A stretch of DNA of 7,139 bases from Parabacteroides sp. (GTDB lineage: Bacteria > Bacteroidota > Bacteroidia > Bacteroidales > Tannerellaceae), in NCBI GenBank assembly GCA_019411205.1, contig DXRF01000118.1, positions 1,309-8,447 on the forward strand, given 5' to 3'. Below the pieces are notes generated by a model. That model saw nothing but the letters and a program-made list of their open reading frames with translations. It was not told the origin of the DNA and searched no databases. Positions 1-5,642 of the stretch are shown piece after piece. Both the position numbers and the translations under genes were made by a program. Position 1 is the stretch's first letter, and each line of letters opens with the position of its first letter.

Positions 1-309
1 GAGACAGCCCATGACCGGAACCGCCTCTAAAAGATGTTCAGGTTTGTCGCCATCCATGATCACACCGCGTTCGGTTTCCAGTTTCCAGGCACCCTGGTTC
101 ACGTCGAGCACCATCGTGTTCATGCCTAAATTCATGGCAGCCTTCTGTGTCGATAAGCGGGTCCGGAGGCTGGAGTTGAAGAATATCATCAATAACGTCT
201 TGTTCTTGCCCAGCTCGGTAAATTGGTAACGGTCTTTCTTAATCTCAAAAGCTTCGGTGAGTGCCTGCTTGAGGTCGCCCAAATCCTGTACACAAGTGAA
301 GTTTCTCAT
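1..309 (-). CDS. argF': N-succinylornithine carbamoyltransferase, N-terminal part (runs off window)
   Basis: Only the first 103 codons are present; the gene continues beyond base 1. I read ATG at 309-307, because the ATG five bases upstream (314-312) hits a stop after two codons. The protein begins MRNFTCVQDLGDLKQAL and carries the carbamoyl-phosphate loop FFNSSLRTR (residues 43-51), with SLRTR replacing the usual STRTR. It closely matches my memory of the Bacteroides fragilis enzyme, including DGDKPEHLLEA. The family transfers a carbamoyl group to an acylated ornithine in arginine synthesis, in the cytoplasm. Pro90 is the residue that, in the B. fragilis enzyme, distinguishes succinylornithine from acetylornithine use (Glu in the Xanthomonas enzyme), so N-succinylornithine is the predicted substrate. 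The gene lies 120 bp downstream of proA on the same strand, with its own candidate promoter. Family call is very sure; substrate call is good but inferred. Confidence 0.95.
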   Translation of the reverse strand, partial: MRNFTCVQDLGDLKQALTEAFEIKKDRYQFTELGKNKTLLMIFFNSSLRTRLSTQKAAMNLGMNTMVLDVNQGAWKLETERGVIMDGDKPEHLLEAVPVMGCL

Positions 310-339
310 ATCATGTCTTATTTAAAATTGTTCTGCTTA

Positions 340-373
340 CAAAGATAAACAATGATTTCAGATTTATGGCAAT
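340..373 (-). promoter_or_regulatory. Candidate Bacteroidetes promoter for the carbamoyltransferase gene
   Basis: Read on the minus strand, TATCTTTG at 347-340 matches the Bacteroidetes -7 consensus TAnnTTTG exactly. A weaker -33-like ATTG (373-370; consensus TTTG) lies 22 nt upstream. Transcription would start near 330-335 and leave an AT-rich leader of about 25 nt before the ATG at 309. This suggests the carbamoyltransferase can be expressed separately from proBA. The -33 match is imperfect and the spacing is at the long end. Confidence 0.5.
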
Positions 374-393
374 GCCGTTATATCTGCATTGTC
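368..393. repeat. Inverted repeat overlapping the argF' promoter
   Basis: CAATGC (370-375) and GCATTG (386-391) are perfect 6-bp arms around a 10-nt loop. The stem extends outward by one G-T and one G-C pair (368-369 with 392-393). The left arm overlaps the -33-like box of the candidate argF' promoter, so it could be an operator. It could also form an RNA hairpin at the end of the proBA transcript, but no T-rich tract follows on the minus strand, so a standard intrinsic terminator is unlikely. Confidence 0.4.
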
Positions 394-429
394 TATGTCA
401 TTATGATAACACGAGCCTTGAGGCAGGGA

Positions 430-1674
430 CTATTTTCGTGTTTGTCCGTCTCCTTCGATGATGTACTTGTAGGTCGTCAACTCCGGTAACGCCATTGGGC
501 CTCGGGCATGTAACTTTTGTGTGCTGATGCCTATTTCTGCTCCGAATCCGAATTGGGCCCCGTCGGTGAAAGCCGTAGATACATTGGCGTAAACGCAGGC
601 GGCATCGACCATTTGCTGGAAACGGCGGATGGCTTCTGTTGATTCGCTGACGATGCTTTCGCTGTGTTTCGAACTGTAGCGGGCGATATGTTGCAGGGCT
701 TCATCCAGGGAGGAGACCGTGCGGATCGCCATTTTGTAGTCTAAGAACTCGGTGCCGAAACTGTCTGCCGTAGCCGGCTGGAGCAAAGCGGCAGGATAGT
801 GGCTCGAAAGAGTGACAAAGGCAGGTTCATCAGCATAGATAATGACATTGCTGCCAGATAGTTTGCTACACAAATAAGGTAGGTCACCTAACCGGTCGCG
901 ATGGACGATCAGACAGTCCAGGGCGTTGCAGACGCTGACGCGGCGTGTCTTAGCATTGTTGATGATCTCACAGCCTTTCTCTTTGTCTCCATCCTTGTCA
1001 AAATAGGTATGGCAGATGCCGGCTCCCGTCTCGATGACCGGTACACGGGCATGGTCGCGGACGAAATTGATCAGCGAGCTGCTGCCCCTCGGAATGATAA
1101 GGTCTACCAGACCGACGGCATTCAACAGCTCGGTCGTTGCTTCTCGGTCGGGCGGCAGGAGCGTACAGACAGCCGGATCGACACCTAGTTTTGCCAGTAT
1201 GTCGTGGATGATTGCCACTAAGGCACGGTTGGAATTGTCGGCATCCGAACCCCCTTTCAGTATGCAGACATTCCCACTTTTGAGGCAGAGGGAAAAAACA
1301 TCGAAGGTAACGTTTGGGCGTGCTTCATAGATGACACCGATCACACCGAAGGGTACAGTCACTTTCCGGATCACCATTCCGTTCGGGCGTACTGTCTCGC
1401 TTAGCAGTTTCCCAAGAGGAGACGGTAGCGAGGCGACGTTCTTCATGTCTCCGGCAATGCCTGCGAGACGTTCTTCCGTCAGTTTCAGACGATCGTATTT
1501 CGGATTTGCCGGGTTCATGCGCCGCAAGTCTTCGGCATTGGCAGCCAGAACTTCCGACTGGCGTGTCAGCAAAGCCGAAGCTGTGTCTATGAGGATGCGG
1601 TTGATGGTGGCATCGTCCAGCGTGACAAGCTGGCGCGAAGCGGCGAGGGTCTGTTGCAATAATTCGTTAATCAT
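430..1674 (-). CDS. proA: Glutamate-5-semialdehyde dehydrogenase (gamma-glutamyl phosphate reductase)
   Basis: A 414-residue protein, the usual length for this family. It catalyses the second step of proline synthesis: NADPH-dependent reduction of gamma-glutamyl phosphate to glutamate-5-semialdehyde, in the cytoplasm. It has an aldehyde-dehydrogenase-like fold. Visible motifs are PFGVIGVIYEARPNVT (108-123), the nucleotide-binding segment ILKGGSDA (138-145), the catalytic-cysteine segment NAKTRRVSVCNALD (240-253) with Cys249 as nucleophile, and the C-terminal family signature GFGAEIGISTQKLHARGP (376-393). Start is the ATG at 1674, giving MINELLQQTL, which aligns with the normal N-terminus. It follows proB after a 19-bp gap, so the kinase and reductase are co-transcribed as expected for a labile acyl-phosphate intermediate. 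The frame is intact and no key residue is missing. Confidence 0.98.
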   Translation of the reverse strand: MINELLQQTLAASRQLVTLDDATINRILIDTASALLTRQSEVLAANAEDLRRMNPANPKYDRLKLTEERLAGIAGDMKNVASLPSPLGKLLSETVRPNGMVIRKVTVPFGVIGVIYEARPNVTFDVFSLCLKSGNVCILKGGSDADNSNRALVAIIHDILAKLGVDPAVCTLLPPDREATTELLNAVGLVDLIIPRGSSSLINFVRDHARVPVIETGAGICHTYFDKDGDKEKGCEIINNAKTRRVSVCNALDCLIVHRDRLGDLPYLCSKLSGSNVIIYADEPAFVTLSSHYPAALLQPATADSFGTEFLDYKMAIRTVSSLDEALQHIARYSSKHSESIVSESTEAIRRFQQMVDAACVYANVSTAFTDGAQFGFGAEIGISTQKLHARGPMALPELTTYKYIIEGDGQTRK

Positions 1675-1693
1675 GGTCGTATGATCGTTGTTA

Positions 1694-2797
1694 TTAATCC
1701 AGATATAAATAATCGTAATGTATCAACGGCTTTTTATCCCGGCTACCGATCAGTTGTCGTGCTTCCGTACTGTCGTAACCTGCACATCCGACTCCTAACT
1801 GAGTGCCTTCCTCGTTGATAACCTTGACGATATCGTCTTTCTCGAAGTCGCCGATGATCCGGATCACGCCTACCAGCAGAATACTGGTCGCCTTCGGACC
1901 TAACAGCGCCTCTTCGGCTCCTCGGTTGATGTGTATCTCGCCTTTGGCAAAGCCTTCGGAGTGGGCGATCCACTTTTTTACGCTGCTGACAGGTTTGTCT
2001 GACGGGATGAAGCGCGTGCAGACGGTTGGGCTGTCTTTGGTGAGCAGGTCTGTCAGGATATTGTCTTTCTTGCCGTTGGCGATAATAACCGTGATGCCTT
2101 CGTCTGCTACCTTCTGCGCAATGCTGCATTTGGTCAGCATACCGCCACGGCCGAATGACGACTTGCTGGTCTGTACATATTCCGACAGGTCTTCCTTGCC
2201 TCCATCTATTTCTCGGATAACTGTCGAGGACGGGTCGGAGGGGGTGCCGTTATATATTCCGTTGATATTACTCAGGATAATTAAAGCATCCATTCCCATC
2301 ATGGTAGCGATCAGTCCGGAAAGCTCGTCATTGTCCGTGAACATCAATTCTGTAACCGATATCGTGTCGTTTTCGTTTACGATGGGAATTACTTTATTTT
2401 CGAGCATAACTTCCATGCAATGTTTCTGGTTGAGGTAATGCGTGCGGCTACCGAAGTTCTCCTTTGTGGTGAGCACCTGGCCGCAAGTCATGCCATGTTC
2501 GCGAAACAGTTCGTAGTAACGGTTGATCAGCTTGGCTTGTCCGACGGCTGAATAAAGTTGGCGGGCTGAAACGGAATCCAGTTTTTTGCCGGCCTTTATC
2601 TCGCTGCGTCCCGAAGCGACCGCACCGGAAGAGATGAGTACGATCTCCACTCCTTTTCGGTGCAGTTCGGCCACTTGGTCTACCAAGGCAGACATCCGGG
2701 TAATATCCAACGTGCCATCCTTGCGGGTGAGCACGTTGCTACCTATCTTGACCGCAATGCGGTTGAATTGACAGTTACTTTGTGTGTTTCTTTTCAT
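1694..2797 (-). CDS. proB: Glutamate 5-kinase (AAK kinase plus PUA domain)
   Basis: A 367-residue protein from ATG 2797 (MKRNTQSNCQ). An in-frame ATG at 2836 would add 13 residues unlike the family and lengthen the overlap with the upstream gene, so I reject it. The enzyme phosphorylates glutamate with ATP, the committed and normally proline-inhibited step of proline synthesis. The amino-acid-kinase domain covers about residues 12-265, with KIGSNVL (17-23), SSGAVASGR (56-64), NENDT (141-145), TDND (154-157) and GRGGMLTK (216-223). A PUA domain covers about 278-355, as in E. coli ProB. Ungapped alignment with remembered E. coli ProB puts Asn114 at Asp107, the site of the feedback-relieving Asp107Asn change, and Met152 at Lys145. 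Glu150 and Asp157 match Glu143 and Asp150. The start lies inside the end of the acyl-CoA synthetase gene (23-nt overlap), suggesting translational coupling; proA follows after 19 bp. Confidence 0.97.
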   Translation of the reverse strand: MKRNTQSNCQFNRIAVKIGSNVLTRKDGTLDITRMSALVDQVAELHRKGVEIVLISSGAVASGRSEIKAGKKLDSVSARQLYSAVGQAKLINRYYELFREHGMTCGQVLTTKENFGSRTHYLNQKHCMEVMLENKVIPIVNENDTISVTELMFTDNDELSGLIATMMGMDALIILSNINGIYNGTPSDPSSTVIREIDGGKEDLSEYVQTSKSSFGRGGMLTKCSIAQKVADEGITVIIANGKKDNILTDLLTKDSPTVCTRFIPSDKPVSSVKKWIAHSEGFAKGEIHINRGAEEALLGPKATSILLVGVIRIIGDFEKDDIVKVINEEGTQLGVGCAGYDSTEARQLIGSRDKKPLIHYDYLYLD

Positions 2798-4445
2798 TGT
2801 CAGTTGCTCGGATTTCGACCCGACGTATCTTGCCACTGATCGTCTTCGGTAATTCGTCTACAAACTCAACGACACGAGGGTATTTGTACGGAGCCGTTAC
2901 CTTTTTGACATGATCCTGTAATTCCTTGACTAGAGCATCTCCGGCTTTATCCTTGTAGTCCTTTGCCAGTACAATGGTAGCTTTTACCACTTGTCCGCGG
3001 ATTTCGTCGGGGACACCAGTGATCGCACATTCGACAACTGCCGGATGTGTCATCAGGGCACTTTCTACTTCGAACGGGCCGATACGGTAGCCGGAACTCT
3101 TGATAACGTCGTCGGCACGGCCCACGAACCAGAGGTAACCATCTTCATCACGCCAGGCGACATCGCCCGTATAATACAGACCGTCGTGCCATGCTTCGCG
3201 TGTGCGTTCGGCATCCCGGTAATATTCCTTAAAAAGACCGATCGGCTTGCCGTTTGTAGTGTGGATCACGATTTGTCCCTGTTCGCCATCTTCGGCACGG
3301 GTTCCGTCCGGGCGCAACAAGTCTACATCGTATTGCGGATTGGGGACACCCATCGAGCCGGGTTTCGGTTCCATCCACGGGAAGGTGGCGACGGTCAAGG
3401 TTGTTTCTGTCTGTCCGAACCCTTCCATCAACTTGATGCCGGTCAGTTTGTAGAACGTATCGAATACGGCAGGGTTTAAGGCTTCGCCGGCAATGGTACA
3501 GTATTGAAGGGATGACAGGTCGTATTTCGTCAGATCCTCGCGTATCAGGAAACGGAAGATTGTAGGGGGTGCGCACAAAGATGTGATGCGGTAGTCCTGT
3601 ATCATCTGCAACATATCGGCTGGTGTGAATTTCTCGTGGTCGTACACGAATACGGTTGCTCCGGCAATCCACTGTCCGTACAGTTTCCCCCATACGGCTT
3701 TTCCCCAACCGGTGTCGGCAATAGTCAGATGGAGGCTGTATTTATGCAGGTTATGCCAGAAACTTCCTGTCACGATATGTCCCAGAGGGTAGGTAAAATC
3801 GTGTGCAACCATCTTCGGGTTGCCGGTTGTACCGGAAGTAAAATACATTAGTGAAATATCGTCGTTGCTGTTCGGATGTTCCGGACGAACGAACGGAGCT
3901 GCGTTTTCGAGGCCTTTGTGGAAATCTTCGAATCCTTCGGGAATTTCGGGACCTACCGAAACAACACTCTTTATAGAGGGTGAATCGGGCAATGAGTCGA
4001 TGATATGTTTGGTGATCACTTCCTCGCCTGCGCAGACGATCATCTTGATATCGGCGGCGTTCGCACGATAGACGATATCTTTCTTTGTCAGCAGGTGAGT
4101 AGCCGGGATCACCACAGCTCCCAATTTATGCAACGCGATAATCGAGAACCAGAATTCATAACGGCGCTTCAATATCAACATGACCATATCGCCGTGGCCG
4201 ATTCCCAGCGACTGGAAATAAGCGGCTGTCTGGTCGGTATATTTCTTCAGGTCGGCAAAAGTAAAATCTATATGCATCCCCTGATCGTTTGTCCAGCAAA
4301 GCGCAATCTTATCGGGTTCTTCTTCTGCCCATGCATCTACTACGTCATATCCGAAGTTGAAGTTCTCCGGGACTTTTATCTTGAAATTCTTTATAAAATC
4401 TTCCTGTGACTCAAAGGTCGTTTTGTCTATGAATTTTTCTAACAT
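2775..4445 (-). CDS. AMP-forming acyl-CoA synthetase, medium-chain/ACSM type
   Basis: A 556-residue member of the ANL adenylating superfamily, which activates a carboxylic acid with ATP to an acyl-AMP and transfers it to CoA. Motifs in order: P-loop YFTSGTTGNPK (201-211), TGWGKAVWGKLYG (245-257), EGFGQTE (341-347), YYTGD (424-428), hinge region RADDVIKSSGYRIGPFEVE (443-461), and PKTISGKIRR (533-542) with catalytic Lys539. The stretch VTAPYKYPR (516-524) and the hinge closely resemble vertebrate ACSM enzymes, so I favour a medium-chain, branched-chain or aryl acid over acetate; the true substrate is not readable. I chose ATG 4445 (MLEKFIDKT); the only upstream in-frame candidate is a TTG at 4463, two bases from the previous stop. 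There is no signal peptide, so it is cytoplasmic. It sits 19 bp after the HTH-cupin gene and overlaps proB by 23 nt. Automatic annotation may call it acetyl-CoA synthetase. Confidence 0.93.
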   Translation of the reverse strand: MLEKFIDKTTFESQEDFIKNFKIKVPENFNFGYDVVDAWAEEEPDKIALCWTNDQGMHIDFTFADLKKYTDQTAAYFQSLGIGHGDMVMLILKRRYEFWFSIIALHKLGAVVIPATHLLTKKDIVYRANAADIKMIVCAGEEVITKHIIDSLPDSPSIKSVVSVGPEIPEGFEDFHKGLENAAPFVRPEHPNSNDDISLMYFTSGTTGNPKMVAHDFTYPLGHIVTGSFWHNLHKYSLHLTIADTGWGKAVWGKLYGQWIAGATVFVYDHEKFTPADMLQMIQDYRITSLCAPPTIFRFLIREDLTKYDLSSLQYCTIAGEALNPAVFDTFYKLTGIKLMEGFGQTETTLTVATFPWMEPKPGSMGVPNPQYDVDLLRPDGTRAEDGEQGQIVIHTTNGKPIGLFKEYYRDAERTREAWHDGLYYTGDVAWRDEDGYLWFVGRADDVIKSSGYRIGPFEVESALMTHPAVVECAITGVPDEIRGQVVKATIVLAKDYKDKAGDALVKELQDHVKKVTAPYKYPRVVEFVDELPKTISGKIRRVEIRATDNEKKHTK

Positions 4446-4464
4446 GACTGAATAAATTGACAAT

Positions 4465-5019
4465 TTATAGGATGATGGCCAGGAAACTGACCTTTTCTCC
4501 GTCGAGCGCTTTCATTCCATGCGGCAGTTCGGAGTTGAAATAGATGCTGTCACCTTCTTCCAATATCAGTTCTTTATTGTTGATCTGTAATAACATGCGC
4601 CCTTTCAGTACCATATTATACTCTTGTCCGGGATGCGAGTTCAGATAAATCGGTGCTTCGTCGGGGGTAGGATGGACGGTGACCATGAATGGGTCTGCTT
4701 TTCGGCCTACAAACCCGGCGGCAAGAGACTGGTATTTATAGGCTTTGGTTCGTTCCACGGCAATACCTTTTCCCCTACGTGTAATGAAGTAACTGCTCAT
4801 CTTAGGTTCGTCACCGAACATCAGTGTCGTCAGTTCTACGCCATAGGCTTGCGAAATCTGATGCAATACACTTACTGAAATATCTACAGTACCGCTTTCT
4901 AATTTCATATACTGTTCGGGAGTCAGGTTGCAAACCCCGGCTATTTCTTCAGGTGTAATTTCCAATGCATCCCGAAGTCCGGCCAAACGCTCCGCAATTT
5001 GTTTTATCTGTTCGTTCAT
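4465..5019 (-). CDS. HTH (XRE-type) transcriptional regulator with C-terminal cupin domain
   Basis: A 184-residue protein from ATG 5019. Residues about 8-66 form an XRE/lambda-repressor-type helix-turn-helix, with the core EEIAGVCNLTPEQYMKLESG (24-43). Residues about 110-184 form a small cupin barrel: SHPGQEYNMVLKGRM (128-142), EEGDSIYF (154-161) and ELPHGM (164-169). His129, Glu133 and His167 sit where cupins bind metal, but the second His of the usual HxH pair is replaced by Gly131. A ligand-sensing role is therefore more likely than catalysis. Regulators of this build usually bind a small molecule in the cupin and control neighbouring metabolic genes. It is the first gene of the run, 19 bp before the acyl-CoA synthetase, so it probably controls that gene and possibly itself and proBA. 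The effector may be the synthetase substrate or product; this is inference. Confidence 0.92.
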   Translation of the reverse strand: MNEQIKQIAERLAGLRDALEITPEEIAGVCNLTPEQYMKLESGTVDISVSVLHQISQAYGVELTTLMFGDEPKMSSYFITRRGKGIAVERTKAYKYQSLAAGFVGRKADPFMVTVHPTPDEAPIYLNSHPGQEYNMVLKGRMLLQINNKELILEEGDSIYFNSELPHGMKALDGEKVSFLAIIL

Positions 5020-5048
5020 CTCCGTTGATTATTATATTTATGATGCTC

Positions 5049-5056
5049 CAAAGATA
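5049..5056 (-). promoter_or_regulatory. Bacteroidetes -7 promoter element for the regulator-acs-proBA operon
   Basis: On the minus strand this reads TATCTTTG, an exact match to TAnnTTTG and the same octamer as upstream of argF'. It lies 30-37 nt before the ATG at 5019, giving a leader of roughly 20-25 nt. A clear -33 TTTG at the proper distance is missing; the nearest TTTG (5071-5068) is only 11 nt upstream of the octamer, which is too close. Confidence 0.55.
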
Positions 5057-5165
5057 GGAATAAAAAGCAAAATGTCTAGGGAAAGAGGAATGTAATGTTA
5101 TTTAGTTATTTGGGGAGGATGTTTGGAAGAGGCTTTTTAGGTATTGGCTGCTTTCTGCTAAAGGA

Positions 5166-5218
5166 ATTATAGTTTCCTGCCGAGGAAACAGATATTTCTT
5201 TCGGTAGGAAACTTTAGT
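5166..5218. repeat. Three-copy inverted/direct repeat with two mutually exclusive hairpins
   Basis: GTTTCCT (5172-5178) is followed by two copies of its reverse complement AGGAAAC, at 5183-5189 and 5206-5212. It can form a tight hairpin with the first copy (7 bp, 4-nt loop GCCG). With the second copy it forms a longer stem, AGTTTCCTgCCGA (5171-5183) against TCGGtAGGAAACT (5201-5213): 12 pairs plus one mismatch, with a 17-nt loop. A few weaker pairs extend outward to about 5166/5218. The element lies in the 241-bp gap between ferredoxin and regulator genes, about 110-160 bp upstream of the regulator's -7 box. It could be a bidirectional terminator, an attenuator-like switch or a DNA-binding site. 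No clean T-tract follows on either strand. Confidence 0.6.
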
Positions 5219-5238
5219 GTATTGAATAATAATAAATT

Positions 5239-5259
5239 AGGCTTCGTGCAAGAATGCCT
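5239..5259 (-). terminator. Terminator-like hairpin immediately after the ferredoxin gene
   Basis: On the minus strand, directly after the TAA at 5263-5261, the RNA would read AGGC-A-UUC, a 6-nt loop, then GAAGCCU. This is a 7-bp stem with one bulged A. An AT-rich run (AATTTATTATTATT, 5238-5225) follows. This suggests that ferredoxin transcription stops here and that the regulator operon starts from its own promoter. The T-run is interrupted, so efficiency is uncertain. Confidence 0.5.
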
Positions 5260-5260
5260 C

Positions 5261-5449
5261 TTAATCGTATTTGATGACACTGACCGGGCAGCTTTCGGCC
5301 GCTTCCTTTATGCCTTCTTCATAATCGTTGAAATTTACTCCTTCATTTACACGTGAGCGGTCTGTAACCTGAAACACTTCGGGACAAATACCTTCGCATG
5401 TACCGCAAGCGATACAATCTTCTTCTATCCAAACACTCTTTATAGCCAT
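5261..5449 (-). CDS. Single-cluster [4Fe-4S] ferredoxin
   Basis: A 62-residue acidic protein from ATG 5449 (MAIKSVWIEED). The N-terminal motif CIACGTCEGICP places cysteines at 12, 15, 18 and 22, and ESCPVSVIKYD at the C-terminus adds Cys54. In monocluster ferredoxins such as those of Bacillus and Pyrococcus, the first three cysteines and the distal CP cysteine hold one [4Fe-4S] cluster, so Cys12, 15, 18 and 54 are the expected ligands. Cys22 is extra. In P. furiosus ferredoxin the matching cysteine forms a disulfide, but its partner position here is Gly46. Only one cluster is possible, since a second CxxCxxCxxxCP is absent. It is a small cytoplasmic electron carrier; its redox partner is not visible nearby. 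It appears monocistronic, with a hairpin just after its stop, and is divergent from the dehydrogenase gene. Confidence 0.95.
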   Translation of the reverse strand: MAIKSVWIEEDCIACGTCEGICPEVFQVTDRSRVNEGVNFNDYEEGIKEAAESCPVSVIKYD

Positions 5450-5502
5450 ATTCTTTACATTTAAGATGATTAATATGTTAAGATAACAGCTCTGTGGCTT
5501 GA

Positions 5503-5531
5503 ATTGTTGATGCTGGACGAGAATATCTTGG
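5503..5531 (+). promoter_or_regulatory. Candidate promoter for the P5C dehydrogenase gene
   Basis: ATTG (5503-5506), 17 nt, then TATCTTGG (5524-5531). Each box differs by one base from the Bacteroidetes consensus TTTG / TAnnTTTG. It would give a leader of about 100 nt before the ATG at 5643, long enough to include the palindrome at 5602-5616. This is a weak call, since AT-rich DNA yields such matches by chance. Confidence 0.3.
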
Positions 5532-5601
5532 CACTTTTGATTTAAATTTAATTTAACGCTTCTGCCTCTTAGTTTTAAAAATTATTGATTATGTTTACAG
5601 C

Positions 5602-5616
5602 ACTGAATTAATCAGT
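5602..5616. repeat. 15-bp near-perfect palindrome upstream of the P5C dehydrogenase start
   Basis: ACTGAATTAATCAGT has five perfectly paired outer bases on each side (ACTGA/ATCAGT core) and ends 26 bp before the ATG at 5643. Its position would suit a repressor site or a small leader hairpin. No regulator family can be assigned from the sequence, and short palindromes of this kind are common in AT-rich spacers. Confidence 0.3.
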
Positions 5617-5642
5617 CTTTGAACACTTAAATAAGAAATACT

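Larger units (their letters stand above)
5450..5642. other. Divergent AT-rich intergenic region between ferredoxin and P5C dehydrogenase genes
   Basis: This 193-bp stretch must contain the start signals for both divergent genes and has no ORF worth calling. It holds a candidate plus-strand promoter (5503-5531), an A/T-only run around 5540-5553, and a near-perfect palindrome (5602-5616). The heptamer TTAAGAT also occurs twice, 17 bp apart (5461-5467 and 5478-5484), within the ferredoxin leader. I could not find a convincing TAnnTTTG element for the ferredoxin gene on the minus strand. Confidence 0.6.

Noticed and set aside
415..424. GCCTTGAGGC as a terminator after proA
   Set aside because: The stem is only 3-4 bp with a 2-4 nt loop, and no T-tract follows on the minus strand.
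1803..2438. 211-codon open frame on the plus strand
   Set aside because: It is antisense to proB, Ser/Ile/Leu-rich and without a family resemblance. The proB frame is complete and conserved, so this is a shadow.
1694..2836. Longer ProB starting at ATG 2836
   Set aside because: The extra 13 residues do not resemble the family and would lengthen the overlap with the synthetase gene to 62 nt. ATG 2797 is sufficient.
2775..4463. Longer acyl-CoA synthetase starting at TTG 4463
   Set aside because: It would begin at a rare start codon one base after the previous gene's stop and add only six residues. ATG 4445 gives a family-like N-terminus.
5068..5071. TTTG as the -33 box of the regulator promoter
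   Set aside because: It is only 11 nt from the TATCTTTG element. Bacteroidetes promoters usually have a spacer of about 17-23 nt.
5020..5260. CRISPR array or mobile-element end in the repeat-bearing spacer
   Set aside because: There are only three short arms with irregular spacing, no regular repeat-spacer units, no transposase fragment and no target-site duplication.
5261..5449. Two-cluster (2[4Fe-4S]) ferredoxin
   Set aside because: Only one CxxCxxCxxxCP motif and one distal cysteine are present, which is not enough cysteines for a second cluster.
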